64,000 bases of DNA, taken from positions 53,819,459 to 53,883,458 of the forward strand of contig JAOANR010000004.1 in assembly GCA_030278955.1 (NCBI GenBank), read 5' to 3'. Below the pieces are notes generated by a model, which ran no database searches, was not told the DNA's origin, and saw nothing but the letters and a program-made list of their open reading frames with translations. This DNA comes from Hygrophila difformis (lineage: Eukaryota; Streptophyta; Magnoliopsida; Lamiales; Acanthaceae). How positions within the stretch are numbered: the first letter of the stretch is position 1; each line of letters opens with the position of its first letter. Positions 26,001 to 38,997 of the stretch are shown piece by piece. The translations under genes were made by a program, and so were the position numbers.

Positions 26001-26530
26001 AATTTAAGTGAGTTGAGTCGAGAAGAGTGGCATCGCATCCCAGCTTGCATGGTAATAGTAACAACTAATAAGAAAAGGTGATAAAGAACGTCGCTGCTAA
26101 AGATTGATACAATGATACAATGTTGTTACTAGTGCGCCTATGTGTGTGCCCACACCCCAAAACAAAAATACAAACATGGTGGTTCTGTGTTGTGAAGGTG
26201 AAGTGGAACATTCTTCCACAAAACATAATGATGTACCTGTTTACAAGCGAATCCTCAATATCCCTATTTGCACCAACTCCGAGGATACAATAGTTAGTTA
26301 CAACTCGTCCTCGCCCTTTAATCTGCACCTAAAGAATATATAAATCGAATCTTGACTAACAGTTACACATCTAATGAATCTAGTAATATCTAGGTATTAT
26401 GTCTAATAAAAATGAAAATATCGATTGCAAATGTCCTTCATTACTACAAAACTTTCTCTACTGACCAGCTATTTCATCAAAGAAGAAAAAATCTTGCAAA
26501 AAGAGTATAAAGGGAGCGAGAAGTTACACA
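26001..26530. other. Intergenic DNA, 3' side of the V-ATPase gene
   Basis: Probably includes the 3' UTR of the V-ATPase gene near 26400-26530. Nothing else was recognised. Confidence 0.45.
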
Positions 26531-28331
26531 CTAGTCATCGTCGTCAGTTAATACAGCGAAGGAAAAGGGCATGAACTTGTACCCATCTCCATAGTAAAAC
26601 TTGTTCTGAAATTCTACCCAATGAAGACGCAATGCGTGGAGGAAAGCACTGAGACTCTCCATCATGAGCAGGATGAAGGCTGTGGCAAAGGTGAAAACAC
26701 CAACTCCCACAAGGCGTATGGCAATATTGTTATACCTGCATACATCATTGACATCAAGGCAAGGATATCATGAAATGTGTACACAACAACAGGTCATGTT
26801 TTCATTTTCTAGCTCATGATGTTTTAATAGATATTACAAATACCATACCATGAAGGTTCTGTTGACATATACCAACAATTAAAGAGACATCACTTTTATC
26901 AGATCGGCAGTAAATTTTCTATTTTGTTTTTGTCATCCAGGAAATGTATAAAATCTAATGGGGTTTACCGAATTGAAAAACAATATTTTTTTCCAAATAA
27001 CCTATGTTCTTCTGGAGTGAAATATATCTTGTTTCTTAGCATGAAAGACACAAAAATTGGTGGGAGTTAAAAATTGAGCTTATTATCATGTATGCACACA
27101 GTAAGGAGAGATAGAAACCAGTTTTACTTTTTGAAGCAGTCCTTGTACACTGTGAAGAAGTGTAGATGACATTCAAATGGATACAAGTAAAATTCAAAAT
27201 AACAAGAACAGATGGTGCATGCTTTGCTAAAACTTACCCCCAGGCTAGAAGGAGAACCTTCTCATAGAAAACTGTTGATAATTCTGAATGGGCCAAACTG
27301 AGAGAAAAAGGATAACAATTGTATTATGTGAAGCACAAAGAAAAACCGGAGAACAGGATTCTGAAACTTTGTACCTCAAAGCCCACAGCCGGAGATAAGA
27401 GGCAGTATTAGAAACTGCACCCAGTACGAACTCAATAGAATGTATGAGTTGATGCACAAAAACCTCAGAAAAATTGAAATCCTCAGTGTGTGGGTGTCTG
27501 GCAGAACCAGGCTCCTCGTCATTGTACACCTCAGAGGTTCCAAGGATTCCATAAGTCCGGCCTTGAAATCGCTTTATAAATGCACAAAAACAGTGATATA
27601 AATAGTCAAATAGGCTTTGAGGTACAGGACTTCTTGGGACAATTCAATTGCATAAAAGCATCAACAGATTTATAAAATGAGTCGTATAACACTAGAAACA
27701 AATTTGGATTTTGGACTAGAATCCTAATGCTACTAAACACTGAACCCCTGACATAGAATCTTAGCAACTCATAATTCCAGAAATGTACAACTTTGGAAAC
27801 AAAACAACTAAGACAATCCTAAAAGACAAATGATCTGTGAAGCAGTGTGACAGAAAAGAACAAATATAGTGGGTACTATAATACCTCAGAATAAAGCCTT
27901 TTTAAAATAAAAGGTTTTGGAAACAACATCCATGGGACAGCAACAAGAGCTAAGAGCAACAATATAACCTGCCAAAAGATTATAATAATCAACAATTGCT
28001 TAAAGTCAGCAGTATCAATTACATATTACGCTAAAAGTAGAATAAAAGGATTAAATGGTAAAATTCCATGACGATTGAAGAAACATCTTGCCTGAATTAC
28101 ACTCTGACCCCAGAAAAGCTTATTGTCACCTAAGTTCTCAAAAGGACTTAAGAACATATAAATCATCACATGATAGAGGTCTGCTTGAGAACCAGTGCAC
28201 CATTTAGTTATAATAAGAAGAGAAAGATATCCAAAAAGGCTGTTAAGGAATATCATCTGGGGCACGAACTGATACCTGAAAGAAAGCAAATAGATAAAAC
28301 TCTATTGATAGCAACATGTGTGTGTGTGTGT

Positions 28332-28367
<36 letters not shown>

Positions 28368-31300
28368 TTAATATCAAGTGTGCTGTTGAAATAACGGGCA
28401 TTGAAATAACTCAGTATAATCCCTAAATTCATCTGTGCCACTCCAAACAGAATAGACATTTTCATCTTGAGAGAATTCAAGAAAGGCAGCTCAGAACGAC
28501 TTCCACGCCAACTTGGATCCACACCAAATGGATATGTATCTCTAGATTTGATTAAACCTACTGAACGAGCATCACTGTTCAAGTGGAAACGTTGAGCTAC
28601 AGATTGAGATCCATTATCCACACAAAAAAAGGAGGAAGAATGAAGATCATTGACCTTAAAACCACCAAGAAAAATTAATAAATAAAAAAACAGAAAATCA
28701 CACATAACAGAAAGAATTGGTGATATGTTTAGATAGCAGGCAAACTTCAGATAAAGTTTCCATTGCCTCTAACTAAAGTCACATATGAGTTTCTTTCTTA
28801 AACAAATTTGGGAGAGCTCAATGGTAATTCCATCACAGAACACTATTATATTGTTCATTTCTAAGATGGATAACACAAGAACACCTATTGATTTTACGTT
28901 CAGTATTTTAGATTCTAGAAGATAGCATTGGCACACCTAAAATTCACACTCAATAAGGAACTAGGAAACACCCCACGGGTCCTAGGTTATCTTACAAATA
29001 GAACAAGTTTAAATCTAATTGTGAAACACATAACACTAAATCAAGAAAGTCCTTAAAACCGACACCGAATTTACATTAATGCAGTTAGAAAATGTACCAT
29101 AAGGAGTTCAGATTTCATTGTCATTATAGTATCACACCTTGACAAAATTAATAGCAAATTATCAAATATAGGACCTCAAATTGTTCAGCACACAGTCAAA
29201 ATTCTGTATAACCTTGTGTTGTCACATCCAATTAGTAGGCTATCAAACCAATAGCATTTAGAGTATATTTCATACATATTTAACCGCAGATAAACTATGC
29301 TCCAAGCAGGACGAATAACACATCGAAAATGCGATTTTCTACAAATCCCTACTACTAAAAAGAAAAGAGTATTGATCCATACCTGCATGTAGCATCCCGG
29401 CATCGGTAGGCTGATGAACCAAATATGTGAAAAGGAACTGAAAAAAATTCATTGTATATCAATCCACAATAAATTGAAAAGATGGACATCAAAAGGAGGA
29501 CGTATCGGCCGCCAAATAGCATCTCCATGAAGCTGCCAAGTTTCTGGACCAAGTAACATTCAAATTACATGGGAATAAAGAAGCATAAGACAAAGGCTAA
29601 AACCAACATAAGCAAGCAGAACATATACAAAAAGTACTATCAAATTGATTTATAATTGAGATTATCTTCAGAAAAATCCACAATTAAATTGATCACAGCC
29701 ACATCCCCAAGCAAATCTAATTGACATTCTACAATGAACCAAACATTTGATTATTCCATGCCTTCCCTTGTTCACTGAACACTTTCTTTCATATATTTGG
29801 GCATCAATCGTGCTCCCTATGCATTAAAGACACTAGGAGAAATTTTGCCTCGCAAGAATTTTTCATAATACGCATCGTTCAAAGATAATAATAAAAATTT
29901 ATATTTAATAACAGAAGCAAGATATTATTATACATTTATGAAACAGGAAAAGTAATTTGTGCTAAGCACTATTTGTTCTGCAATAACTAACTCTTCACAA
30001 AAAAATATTAATAATAAATAAATAACTAAAAATAAAAAATACAAATTAGAAAACAACAACTAACTCAGGACCTCAATAATGCCAGATCATACCTGTGAAC
30101 TGAACTTTTTCTCACGAGCTATGAGGTATAAAGCTCCTAAAAGTAAGCATATACCATGGCCCCAATCCCCAAACATCACAGCAAAAAGAAAGGGAAAGGT
30201 AACGATGGTATAAACTGCAGGGTTTGCCTCCTGATATCTAGCAACACTGCAAAAAAAGTATTATTTATCAGGACCAACTATACCATGGAGAATGCACTAA
30301 TTGCTGTTTAGGAATGAGATCTGACCCAGAAGTCTCCTTTCACCACCAAACAACTAAAAAATCCAAGATCACAATAATAGTTACACGAAAGTGGAAACAT
30401 TTCAAGTAAAAGTCATTGACAACAGTTTCATCAAATGAACTGCACATTCTTAACATCTTCAATCCAGTTCAAAATTGAGAAAAGATACTTTTCAAACATA
30501 CTTCTTCTCATGAACCAAGAAAGAATGTCCAACGTACATTTTCCATGCACAAATGTATTTTACTTACAAAAATTTAAAAATGAGAAGTAAAACATAAATA
30601 AGGGGAGCTATGATTATGCATTCTCATACCCATATGCATCAACAATTTCTTGATATGCATAAGTAAGACCATTTGTTCTGAAATATGTTGGAGGCAACTC
30701 AAGTGAATCCATCACATGAAATATTATACCCACTTGAGAATTACTATCAAACGTCGCACGTTGCAGAGCTTCTTGAATCTGCAATATCACAAAATTTGTG
30801 CATTAAACTTATATAAAATGGCAGCTACTCAAGGTTTATCCCAATATATGAAACATGACAGTCAAACTAACACCTGATCTTTTGCAAATGCTGGACACCA
30901 ACCTTCACCAACCAGACACTTCTTCGTGACATCAAAATTCAGCATATTTAATGTGTCATAAACAGCTTTTTCCCGTTTCACCTGGAAAAACAAGTTGTGG
31001 GCACGGAGTTTTGAACTTCTACACATGCCAACAGTGATTATAAACATGAAAAGAAAAAACTAACAGCCCATTACCATAATAATCCACTTAATGAGATGAA
31101 AGCCAATAGAATTGAGAGCTGAATTGCGATGGCGAACCCCAGCCTCTAAGGTAGTTTCCAACTCGGACAGGCGTGACAAAACCTGAAAATGAGAAAAGTA
31201 TGAGAATAGCCATCCTTATATTCACTAAAACAGTTTGAGATCCATGCACAACTTGATGACAAGCCTTTGATAAAGTGAACTCAGTTGTCTAATAAGAATA

Positions 31301-34300
31301 GATGGAGATTTAATTACAAACCCATGGTATCACATTATAGTTTTGTTCACGGTCACATTTGGAGACAAAGTTAATATGGAAGTCATGGTAGTTGATTCAC
31401 AAACATGTAAGAGGAGGTACAAGCCCATTTCGTACTTTTCATCAGACATTCGTAGAATACAAAGCAAATGTATGCCTGAATCTATTTCCACTGCCATGCA
31501 CAAGACAAATAATTTATTTACGAATATACCTCTCTTGTAATTTGCATTCGCTTGGTCAGGTCTTCAGGGACTGGGTAGCAGTTTGCACCAAATGCCTCAC
31601 AAATTTTAAGGATTTTTTTTCTTGCCTGATCGCCAGAGAAGAACACCACAAAAACTGTTTTCTCCACCTGGAGGTTCAAAAGTACAAAGCAAACTAATCA
31701 AATTGCATTGTACCCACAAATTTATTAAGAATAATGACATCACAGAATATTGAAGAATTTGCGCCACTTAAAGTAACAAATAATAAATCATTTGAAAGTA
31801 ATAGCATCGTTTGAGTGTCCAACATCAAATATTGAGAGGGATTCCTCTTGGTTTATATGGATAGAAGCTACTTCACCTATTGCCAATGATTTAGGGTTTA
31901 AACCTCCTATCCGTTGTGATAACGATGGTTATAAACCCATATGCATCGTCTAACATGAAATCAGAGCCATGAATACCCAATTGGGTATCTCGTCATTTTC
32001 GAGATAAATATCATCTCAAGGAGAGGTGTTAAGTGTCTCACATCGTATATATAATGGGATTCCCCTTGCTTGTCTAGAAAAGAAAAGAGTTACTCCACTC
32101 ATTACCAATTAGTTTTGGATTAAAACCCCACATCCATTGTCTAACACATTGTTTAATATGGTAAGAGAATCAGGAGTGATGGGTATGTTATTGATCCTAG
32201 ATGTGAGATTCGGTTTCAAGATAATATCATTTTGAAGAGTGTGTTGAGTAGGATTCCCCTGGTTTATATAAATAGGAGCTACTCTACCCATTGCCAATTG
32301 GTTTTGGGTCAGAACCTTCTATTTATTGTTTAACAAGCTAGATGCCTTGAACATTCAAAAAAGAAATATTCACTGAATAATGACCATTTCATTTGTGGCA
32401 GGATCCAAAATTTCATCATCAGCAGGTGCTTGATTGAACAGCATATTGCCTCTTGTAGTGCGAAATAGCATCCTCTCAAATCTCAGAATTTTAGATTTAC
32501 AAATGATGCCACTTATAAATTTTACTCCAGACTGGTTTGATGGTCCAGCTTGCATCTCCTGCAATTAGGGAAAAAGCAATATAAACACAATATTAATATT
32601 GACTCACAAAGGAAAAAAAGCAATCCAACAACAAAAGATCACATCATGCATTACCTGTTCAAGCAGTGATGCTGCATCAGTGTAATCCTTGTTTGTGTGT
32701 ACATTTTCATCCAACTCTGTTTCATTTGCTGGAGGATGACTCCCACCAGAGACGAGGAAATCACCAGCCTAGGATTATCAAATAACAAGATGCATGTTCA
32801 CATCACTTACAATCACAAATTTTAAATTAAATTTTGGCAGCATTCCCTTCAAGTAACCACAACAAAGAGCACATCAGCATGATATTCAGAGGAAGCATAA
32901 ATAGATACCTTGTCCACTATTCCACTCTGTATTTTGTGATTGATACTGATGGATTAGTTAACTACATCATATAATTATTCTATACCTAAATTAGGGCTAT
33001 GATTGGTTCTAATTAGTGGATAGAATGATGTACATAATTTGTGTAGTTGTGCTCCCCTATACTATTTATATATATATATATATTGCTTCATTTTTATTCA
33101 AAACATGGTATACAAAGTATCCTCACACAATTTTATAGTGCTTTTTGAAGTGTCCATATTCTTGCTAATTCATGACACCAGTGTAATCACTATTTATCTT
33201 TCTGTAAAGAATACTGGTAGATGGTTCACATTAATATAGTTACCAAAATGCAATTTCAACAAAATGAACTGTTCAAATAGACCCCTAGGCTTGTAATTCA
33301 ATGGACAATTAATTCAGGTAAATCAATTGAGCCAGGCAAATCTCAATTTATTTGATTTTTCTAACATTTTACATTTTTTTTTAACAGCCATTGTTTTCTC
33401 CCCTAGAAGTGGGAAAACAAAGACTAGTGCGTTTGCTTTGTTGATTCTGTAGACCTAAAAGAAGATGAAACACATGTTTTCATTGTTGCTTGCGTGATTG
33501 CATTTTCTTGTTGTACAAATTACACCATGTGCTATAAGCAGATCAACAAAAAACAAGGAACAAAAAGGACAAATAAAAGTGTAGTTTATCAGGGCCTTCT
33601 AAGTTGGAGACACTAGTAAGATTGGTCTGAAAATCTAATCACTGATTTAGGAACGAATTTCAAGCAACTCAACAGCACTCTCTTTATAAAGATAATACAC
33701 AAAATATAGAATGCTGATTTTTATTTTATTTTTCAAAATGTTAGAACACTGTACTTGCCATTATCACTAGTTAATTTTATATATCAAATTTAAAAGGTAT
33801 ACTGAATTGGAATCTTGAAATATCTTGTTCAAGTAGACTCAAAAATAATGGTAAGACATCAAAGTAGTCCACTACCTTCTGCAAAACCATTTTGAATTCA
33901 AGAAGCTCGTTATATGTTTGCTGCAGTTTCTCGCTGTTGGCATTCATTTCTATTAGCTCATGCTCGTGGTCTGCAAGCCGAACCTAATTCAGATGAGGAA
34001 AAAACCATTTGATTTGGTTTCACATCATCATCACCACACTTAGAACAGAAACTGTAGTAGTGGTCGTAGTAACGATAATAATACTACTAGTAGTATTACA
34101 ACTATAAAAAAACTAACCTCCAGCTCTTCTAACTCAATATCAGGTTCCGATGATGGATGTGGAGATGGCATTATTCCAGCTTTATGTATCTGCTCTTTAA
34201 GAAACCTTAGTTTTCTGGACATCTCAGCGCATCTCTTGACCTGTAAAAGATTTACCAAAGACAAGCAATATTGAGGAATGATGAGAAAGAACGTCATTAT

Positions 34301-35301
34301 CGCGAAGTCCCAATGAACTAGGTTATTTCCAAATAACTCTCAAAATTTATGCAAGGTATGAGGAAAGTACATAGCTAAATAAACCAGATATCAAGAATCA
34401 AGAGCAATTGTTCAGCAACAGTGATTACCTGGTTTACAAATGTTCTTTGAAAAGGGCTTTTATCATCATTTAACTGCAAGTAGGGACAACAAAGTTAAAC
34501 ACATCAGCACGTACTAGAACACAAAAAATCATACCTCCAATGTGAAAATGATTTGCTAATAACAGCTTCAAGTGAATTAAAATGATTCAATTTTCAAATC
34601 ACTGAGAATAAACTGCACCTACAATACTGGCAAATGGCCATAACGGACAGTGCATTAAATTGTTCCCTGTGTTCTATCCATATGATATTTTTCATTACAC
34701 CCATGCTCCAATTACTCTGACTGTGTGACTGCCTAATTTCAAGAAGAAGACAGTTGAACAAACAAGACAATGTCACCAAAGAAAGGAACCGACCATGGGA
34801 AATATCTTTGCATAGACTGTACATTCCCAAAAGTTAAATAAATGCATATACTACACAAACCCTCAATAAGGATCAACATTCCTGCGCAACTAGTTTACAT
34901 GCTCGCCACATTAACTACATTAACTAACGAAAACATATCGAATCCACACCAACTTGTTAAAACCCGAACTCAATCAACAAAAATTCCAATCCAACTAGAT
35001 CAATATTTACTCAGTCACCATATCCTAACATTTCCCCCGGCAATCTGAATACTCTTTCCGCCGTCGGCTTCACTTTACGGATAAACGGTAAAAGAACACC
35101 GCCAAATTGACAATGCAACTGAAATATAATAATCAAATAGAGAGAGAGATCTGAAAGTACGTCGCGAAATTGGAGGAGACCAAGTTGGCCGAGATAGGAG
35201 ACGGCACGCTGCGCCGATTCAACCGGAATAATGAGCTGCGCAAACACCATCTTCTCCGAGCGCATCAGATCCATGCTTGGCAAATTGTGGAAGTACTCCA
35301 T
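26531..35301 (-). CDS. VHA-a1: V-type proton ATPase subunit a, VHA-a1 type
   Basis: Membrane subunit of the Vo sector that forms the proton path; in plants the a1 type works at the trans-Golgi network. Eighteen exons join in frame: 35301-35161, 34473-34429, 34240-34118, 33983-33876, 32768-32655, 32558-32385, 31667-31530, 31182-31075, 30981-30874, 30778-30630, 30246-30093, 29543-29383, 28574-28368, 28275-28092, 27968-27885, 27571-27375, 27297-27238 and 26735-26531. They give 819 residues, against 817 in Arabidopsis VHA-a1. Landmarks are [78 protein letters not shown] and [18 protein letters not shown]; the last holds the arginine essential for proton transport. An in-frame ATG at 35316 is an alternative start. 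Exon 14 ends in a GC donor. Confidence 0.97.
27969..28091 (-). other. GC-AG intron in the V-ATPase gene
   Basis: The exon ending ...GQSVIQ (28092) is followed on the minus strand by GCAAGA rather than GT. Its partner acceptor is TTTTGGCAG at 27969. Only this border keeps the frame between SVIQ and [13 protein letters not shown] and matches the family sequence. Apart from the C the site fits the strong CAG|GCAAG form typical of GC donors. Confidence 0.85.
28317..28364. repeat. (GT)n(AG)n microsatellite next to a splice donor
   Basis: GT and AG dinucleotide runs lie in the V-ATPase gene. On the minus strand the donor at 28367 (AA|GTA) is followed directly by the CT run. Confidence 0.9.
31808..32335. 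mobile_element. TRIM-like retroelement with three LTR-like repeats, in a V-ATPase intron
   Basis: Three similar blocks lie in direct order at about 31810-31910, 32025-32150 and 32235-32335. They share GGGATTCCxCTTG(G)TTTATAT, GAGCTACTC(TA)CCCATTGCC and AATTGGTTTTGG. The middle one begins with GTGTTAAGTGTCTCACATCG, typical of plant TRIM/LTR ends. After block 1, ATGAAATCAGAGCCATG resembles a tRNA-Met primer site, and after block 2 a decayed version follows. The arrangement LTR-internal-LTR-internal-LTR suggests a TRIM array formed by unequal exchange. Confidence 0.55.
32769..33875 (-). other. Long intron of the V-ATPase gene
   Basis: About 1.1 kb without exon-like sequence. It contains a (TA)n run near 33066-33082 and no recognisable element. 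Confidence 0.6.
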
Positions 35302-35667
35302 CGTCCATCCACCCACCGGCCAAAAATCCCGGCGTAAACAGATGCTATTCCGAGCGAGGTGGCTCCAGCGGATCCGAATCCGATCGGCGCGGAGAGAAAA
35401 GTGAAATTGTTCGGAATTTCAGCTGGATGGAAACGAATTGGTGGCAGCGGTGGTGGCGTTGGAAACTGCCATAGGCGTAGAGGGAATTTTGGATGTTTTG
35501 GTTTTTAGCTTTTTGCAAATCGGCCAAGTTTGGGGTTTTGATCTGGTGCGGAAGAGTGCAGGGACATGCGCTGACTTTTGCCTTTTCCTATGTCAAGAAA
35601 CCGGGGATTTTCATATTGCTCGGAGAGTTGGCGCATTATAATTCCTTCATAATACTGGTTGTTGTTA
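35302..35667. promoter_or_regulatory. Leader and promoter of VHA-a1
   Basis: About 365 bp separate the start codon from the nested transposons. The first 300 bp are GC-richer with purine-rich patches, as in a 5' UTR and core promoter. No clear TATA box was found. The large MULE therefore limits, or supplies, the more distal promoter. Confidence 0.5.
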
Positions 35668-35675
35668 AAGGGTGT

Positions 35676-35684
35676 TTGGATTAG
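35676..35684. repeat. 9-bp target site duplication, left copy
   Basis: TTGGATTAG, identical to 47637-47645. Nine bases is the usual Mutator-superfamily length. Confidence 0.9.
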
Positions 35685-35948
35685 CAATTTCGTTAGGTGC
35701 AATCACCCTTTTTGACTTGATGTGCTGTGGGCATTTACAGCCGTTGATTGTCTTTAAAAATCGACGATTGAGATTAACTCTAAGGGTAGAAAAGTAATTT
35801 CATATATTTGCCATATTGTTCGCCGTTGGACGTCGTCTTCTTTGGATTTCCGAGTTCTCTTCTGTTTTTTTTTTTTGGTGACAAGTTCTCTTCTGTGTTT
35901 TGTTTGCTGTGTACGTGTTGCGGCGGTGTGAGGAAGTTGTTGGCAATT

Positions 35949-38900
35949 ATGAATGCGATTAGCATGTCGTTGAATGCGTCGGCAACGTTTTCAGATTCGA
36001 GTTCTGCGTCCAATGGTACTTTTTAGCATTTTGGAATTTTGAGTATTTTTATCGCAGATCGTCGTTTTTGATTTTATGTATGTTTTTTGAGTTTTGAGTT
36101 CTTCTTTTGATATGTTTCTCTTTTTTTGTGTTTTCTGAAGTTTCATATCTATATGTTCATTTAAGCGTCAAAACGTTTGCACATGTGATTATGAGGGACT
36201 GAACCATTATATTTTCAGCGATGAACTCTTAGCATTTTCAGCGATGCATCACTAGCATTTTCAGCGATAACTGACTAGCGTTTTTGAGTTCTTCTTTGAT
36301 ATGTTTCTTTTTTTTTTTTTGTGTGTGTTTTCTGAAGTTTCATATCTATATGTTCATTTAAGCGTCAAAACGTTTGTACATGTGATTATGAGGGATAGAA
36401 CCATTTATATTTTCATCGATGCATGCCTAGTATTTTCAGCGATGTATTTCTAGCTTTTTCAGCGAGAACTGTCTAGCATTTTCAGCGATGGACGTTAAGC
36501 ATTTTAAGCGATGGTTTATGTCAGCTACGTGTATTTATTATTTTAATGGGAATTCTTTGTTTATTTCTTCACAGGCAACATAAATTGGAGTGAGTTAAGT
36601 TTTGTTACAGCTGATGATGCGTTTAGGTTTTATTGTGATTATGCTCATAGTTTAGGTTTCTCGGTAAGGAAAATGTATGAGAGACCAAAGCCACATGAAG
36701 TTGATAGATTGTTCTATTTACAATATGCGTGCAATAAGGAAGGTTTTCGTCGTGGTTGTTTGTTGGATAGTGATTCATCTTGTCGTTCTAAGAGTCTGAA
36801 ATTTCGTAGGAGTGATGAAACCCGAACTGGTTGTGAAGCAAAGGTGAGGTTACATTATAAAACTGATGAAAAAGTTTATAGAGTTGTGTTTTTCTGTGGT
36901 GATCATAATCATGATCTGCATGGACCATCAAGGAAGCATATGTTGAAATCGAATAGAAGAGTTGATGAGTTACACAGTGTTGTTGCTGGTATACATGAAG
37001 AAGTTGGATTGTCATTGAAGTCATCGTATGACTTGTTGAGTATGGGTGCTGGAGGTAGTGGACTTGTAGGATTTTTAAAGGACGATTTGAAGAATGCACT
37101 TGTTAGAAGGCGGCAAAGAAATTTAAAAGTAGGGGATGCTGGTGTTGTATTGAAGTATTTCTCTGAGAAATGTGTCAATAATCCATTTTTCTTCCATGAG
37201 TATGATCTGGATGATGATGAGAGAATTACAAATATCTTTTGGTCAGATGCTGAAATGAGGATGGATTATCAAGCTTTTGGTGATAGTGTGACCTTTGATA
37301 CAACGTATCGGACAAATAAAAATTACAGACCATTAGCTGTTTTTGTTGGATTCAATCATCACCGACAGACTTCTATTTTTGGAGCTGCATTGATGCTTGA
37401 TGAAACTCAAAGATCATTTGAGTGGCTATTTAAAACATTTTTGAAGTGTATGGGGGATAAGGCACCTCAAACGATTTTCACAGATCAAGATTGTGCGATG
37501 GCACCGGCAATTAGGAAAATTTTGCCTAATACCTATCATGCTTTATGCAGTTGGCACATTATAGAAAATGCGAAAAAAAAAATTTGAGTCAACTGTACAC
37601 ACCAAGGTAAATATTTAGTTATTTTTACTTTCAATTGTTTTTTCGATTTTGGATATTGATATGTACATGTTGAACTCATTTTTTTATGTTTGATAAGCTA
37701 TTTCATCATTTGGTATATGATGTGAGGACAGAGATGGAATTTGAGGTGGAATGGGAATACATGCTATCAACTTGTTTCTCACAATCTGAACATAGGTGGT
37801 TGTCGACTACTTATAATTTGAGAAGTCAATGGTCCGCTGCTTGGGTTAAAAATCATTTTACTGCAGGAATGAGGACTACTCAGCTAAGTGAATCTTTTAA
37901 CTCAGTTGTGAAACGGTATGAATAAATTTCGTTTTCAGCGATAGTTGAATAGTTATTTTCAGCGAGACGATACTGTTTTGATCAGCGAGAGTGTTCTATT
38001 TATTTCAGCGATGTGTGTTTGCTCTATGTAGTTGAGAATTTGATTTTCACATCCCCATATTGTGTTGACATTTCACAGGTTCTTAAGGCCAGTTGATAAC
38101 TATGTTGAGTTCTTTGCACATTTTGAAAGGGTTGTGGAGTCAAGGAGGGATAATGAACGGATGGAAGATTTTAAGGCAGATGATAGACAAGTTTCTGCCA
38201 GGTTTATTATGAATCCACTATTGAAATATATAGCTGAGAAGTACACACCAAATGTGTTCAATATTTTCAACAATGAGTATGATTTGTCATTTGGGTATGT
38301 GGTTGAGCTTCAACCAGATGCATTAATTTATCGTGTTTGCAAGAGAGAAGATGCAGATTCAAAGTTGATTGGTGATCATGTGAATTTTAACATTGATGAT
38401 GGTACAATTGGATGCAGTTGCAATATGTTTGAGAATATGGGGATTTTATGTTGTCATGCTCTGAGGGTGATGGATATTCTGTCAGGAAGTGGAGCAAAAG
38501 TGTTTCATACTATTCCAGATAAATATATTTTGCGGCGGTGGTCAAGGAATGCAAAATGTGATCTTAGTTATGTTGATGTTGGTGTTGGAAAAGAAACAAA
38601 TGTGGTCAATGCAGCATCTAGATACCGGAAATTGTGTGGCTTGTTTTTGAAATCAGCAATTGTGTTGTCACGAAATGAGGATGCTTGTGAATCGTTTATG
38701 TATGACTTTGAGACATTGATGAAAACAAAGTATGACAACATTGATATTAACAAAGAGTCGGGTAATTTCTAATCAAAGACATATTTATGTTTTTGCTTTT
38801 TTTGAAATTAGTGTTTCTCAATGTTTTTGTTTTTTTTTTTTGCAGAGATTGGAAGTACATCAGATTACTCAAATTTGCATTTAAGGGAAAGAGAAACTTG

Positions 38901-38997
38901 TAAAGGGCGGAAGAAATCGAACAAGAGAATGGTCTCTATTTCTGAAGCTGTTCGGAAAAAGAAAGAGTTAGAACATCGTAAACGGATGCAGAAATGA
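35949..38997 (+). pseudogene. MULE transposase (FAR1-like DNA-binding, DDE and SWIM domains), frameshifted
   Basis: Exons: 35949-36015, 36575-37606, 37698-37915, 38079-38761 and 38846-38997, about 716 residues. The N-terminal part has the FAR1/WRKY-GCM1 style zinc finger (FYCDYAHSLGFSVRK, RTGCEAKVRL, FCGDHNHDL). The transposase core follows: first Asp in VTFDTTYRTN, second in IFTDQDCA, the CSWHI signature, and a candidate third acid in TTQLSESFNSV. A SWIM zinc finger (CSCNMFENMGILCCH) and a basic tail end the protein. The only lesion is in a run of ten A (37573-37582): one base too many puts a TGA at 37585. All other junctions are intact, so the damage is recent or a homopolymer sequencing error. 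The copy is either freshly dead or still active. Confidence 0.9.
36095..36510. repeat. Left subterminal repeat array of the MULE
   Basis: Two direct copies of a unit of about 140 bp (36095-36225 and 36279-36420) contain CATATCTATATGTTCATTTA and GCGTCAAAACGTTTG. They are interspersed with TTTTCAGCGATG motifs, all on the + strand. The array lies within the first intron of the transposase gene. Confidence 0.85.

Noticed and set aside
36788..37178. Minus-strand frames of about 90-100 codons
   Set aside because: They are antisense to the transposase exon and have no features of their own.
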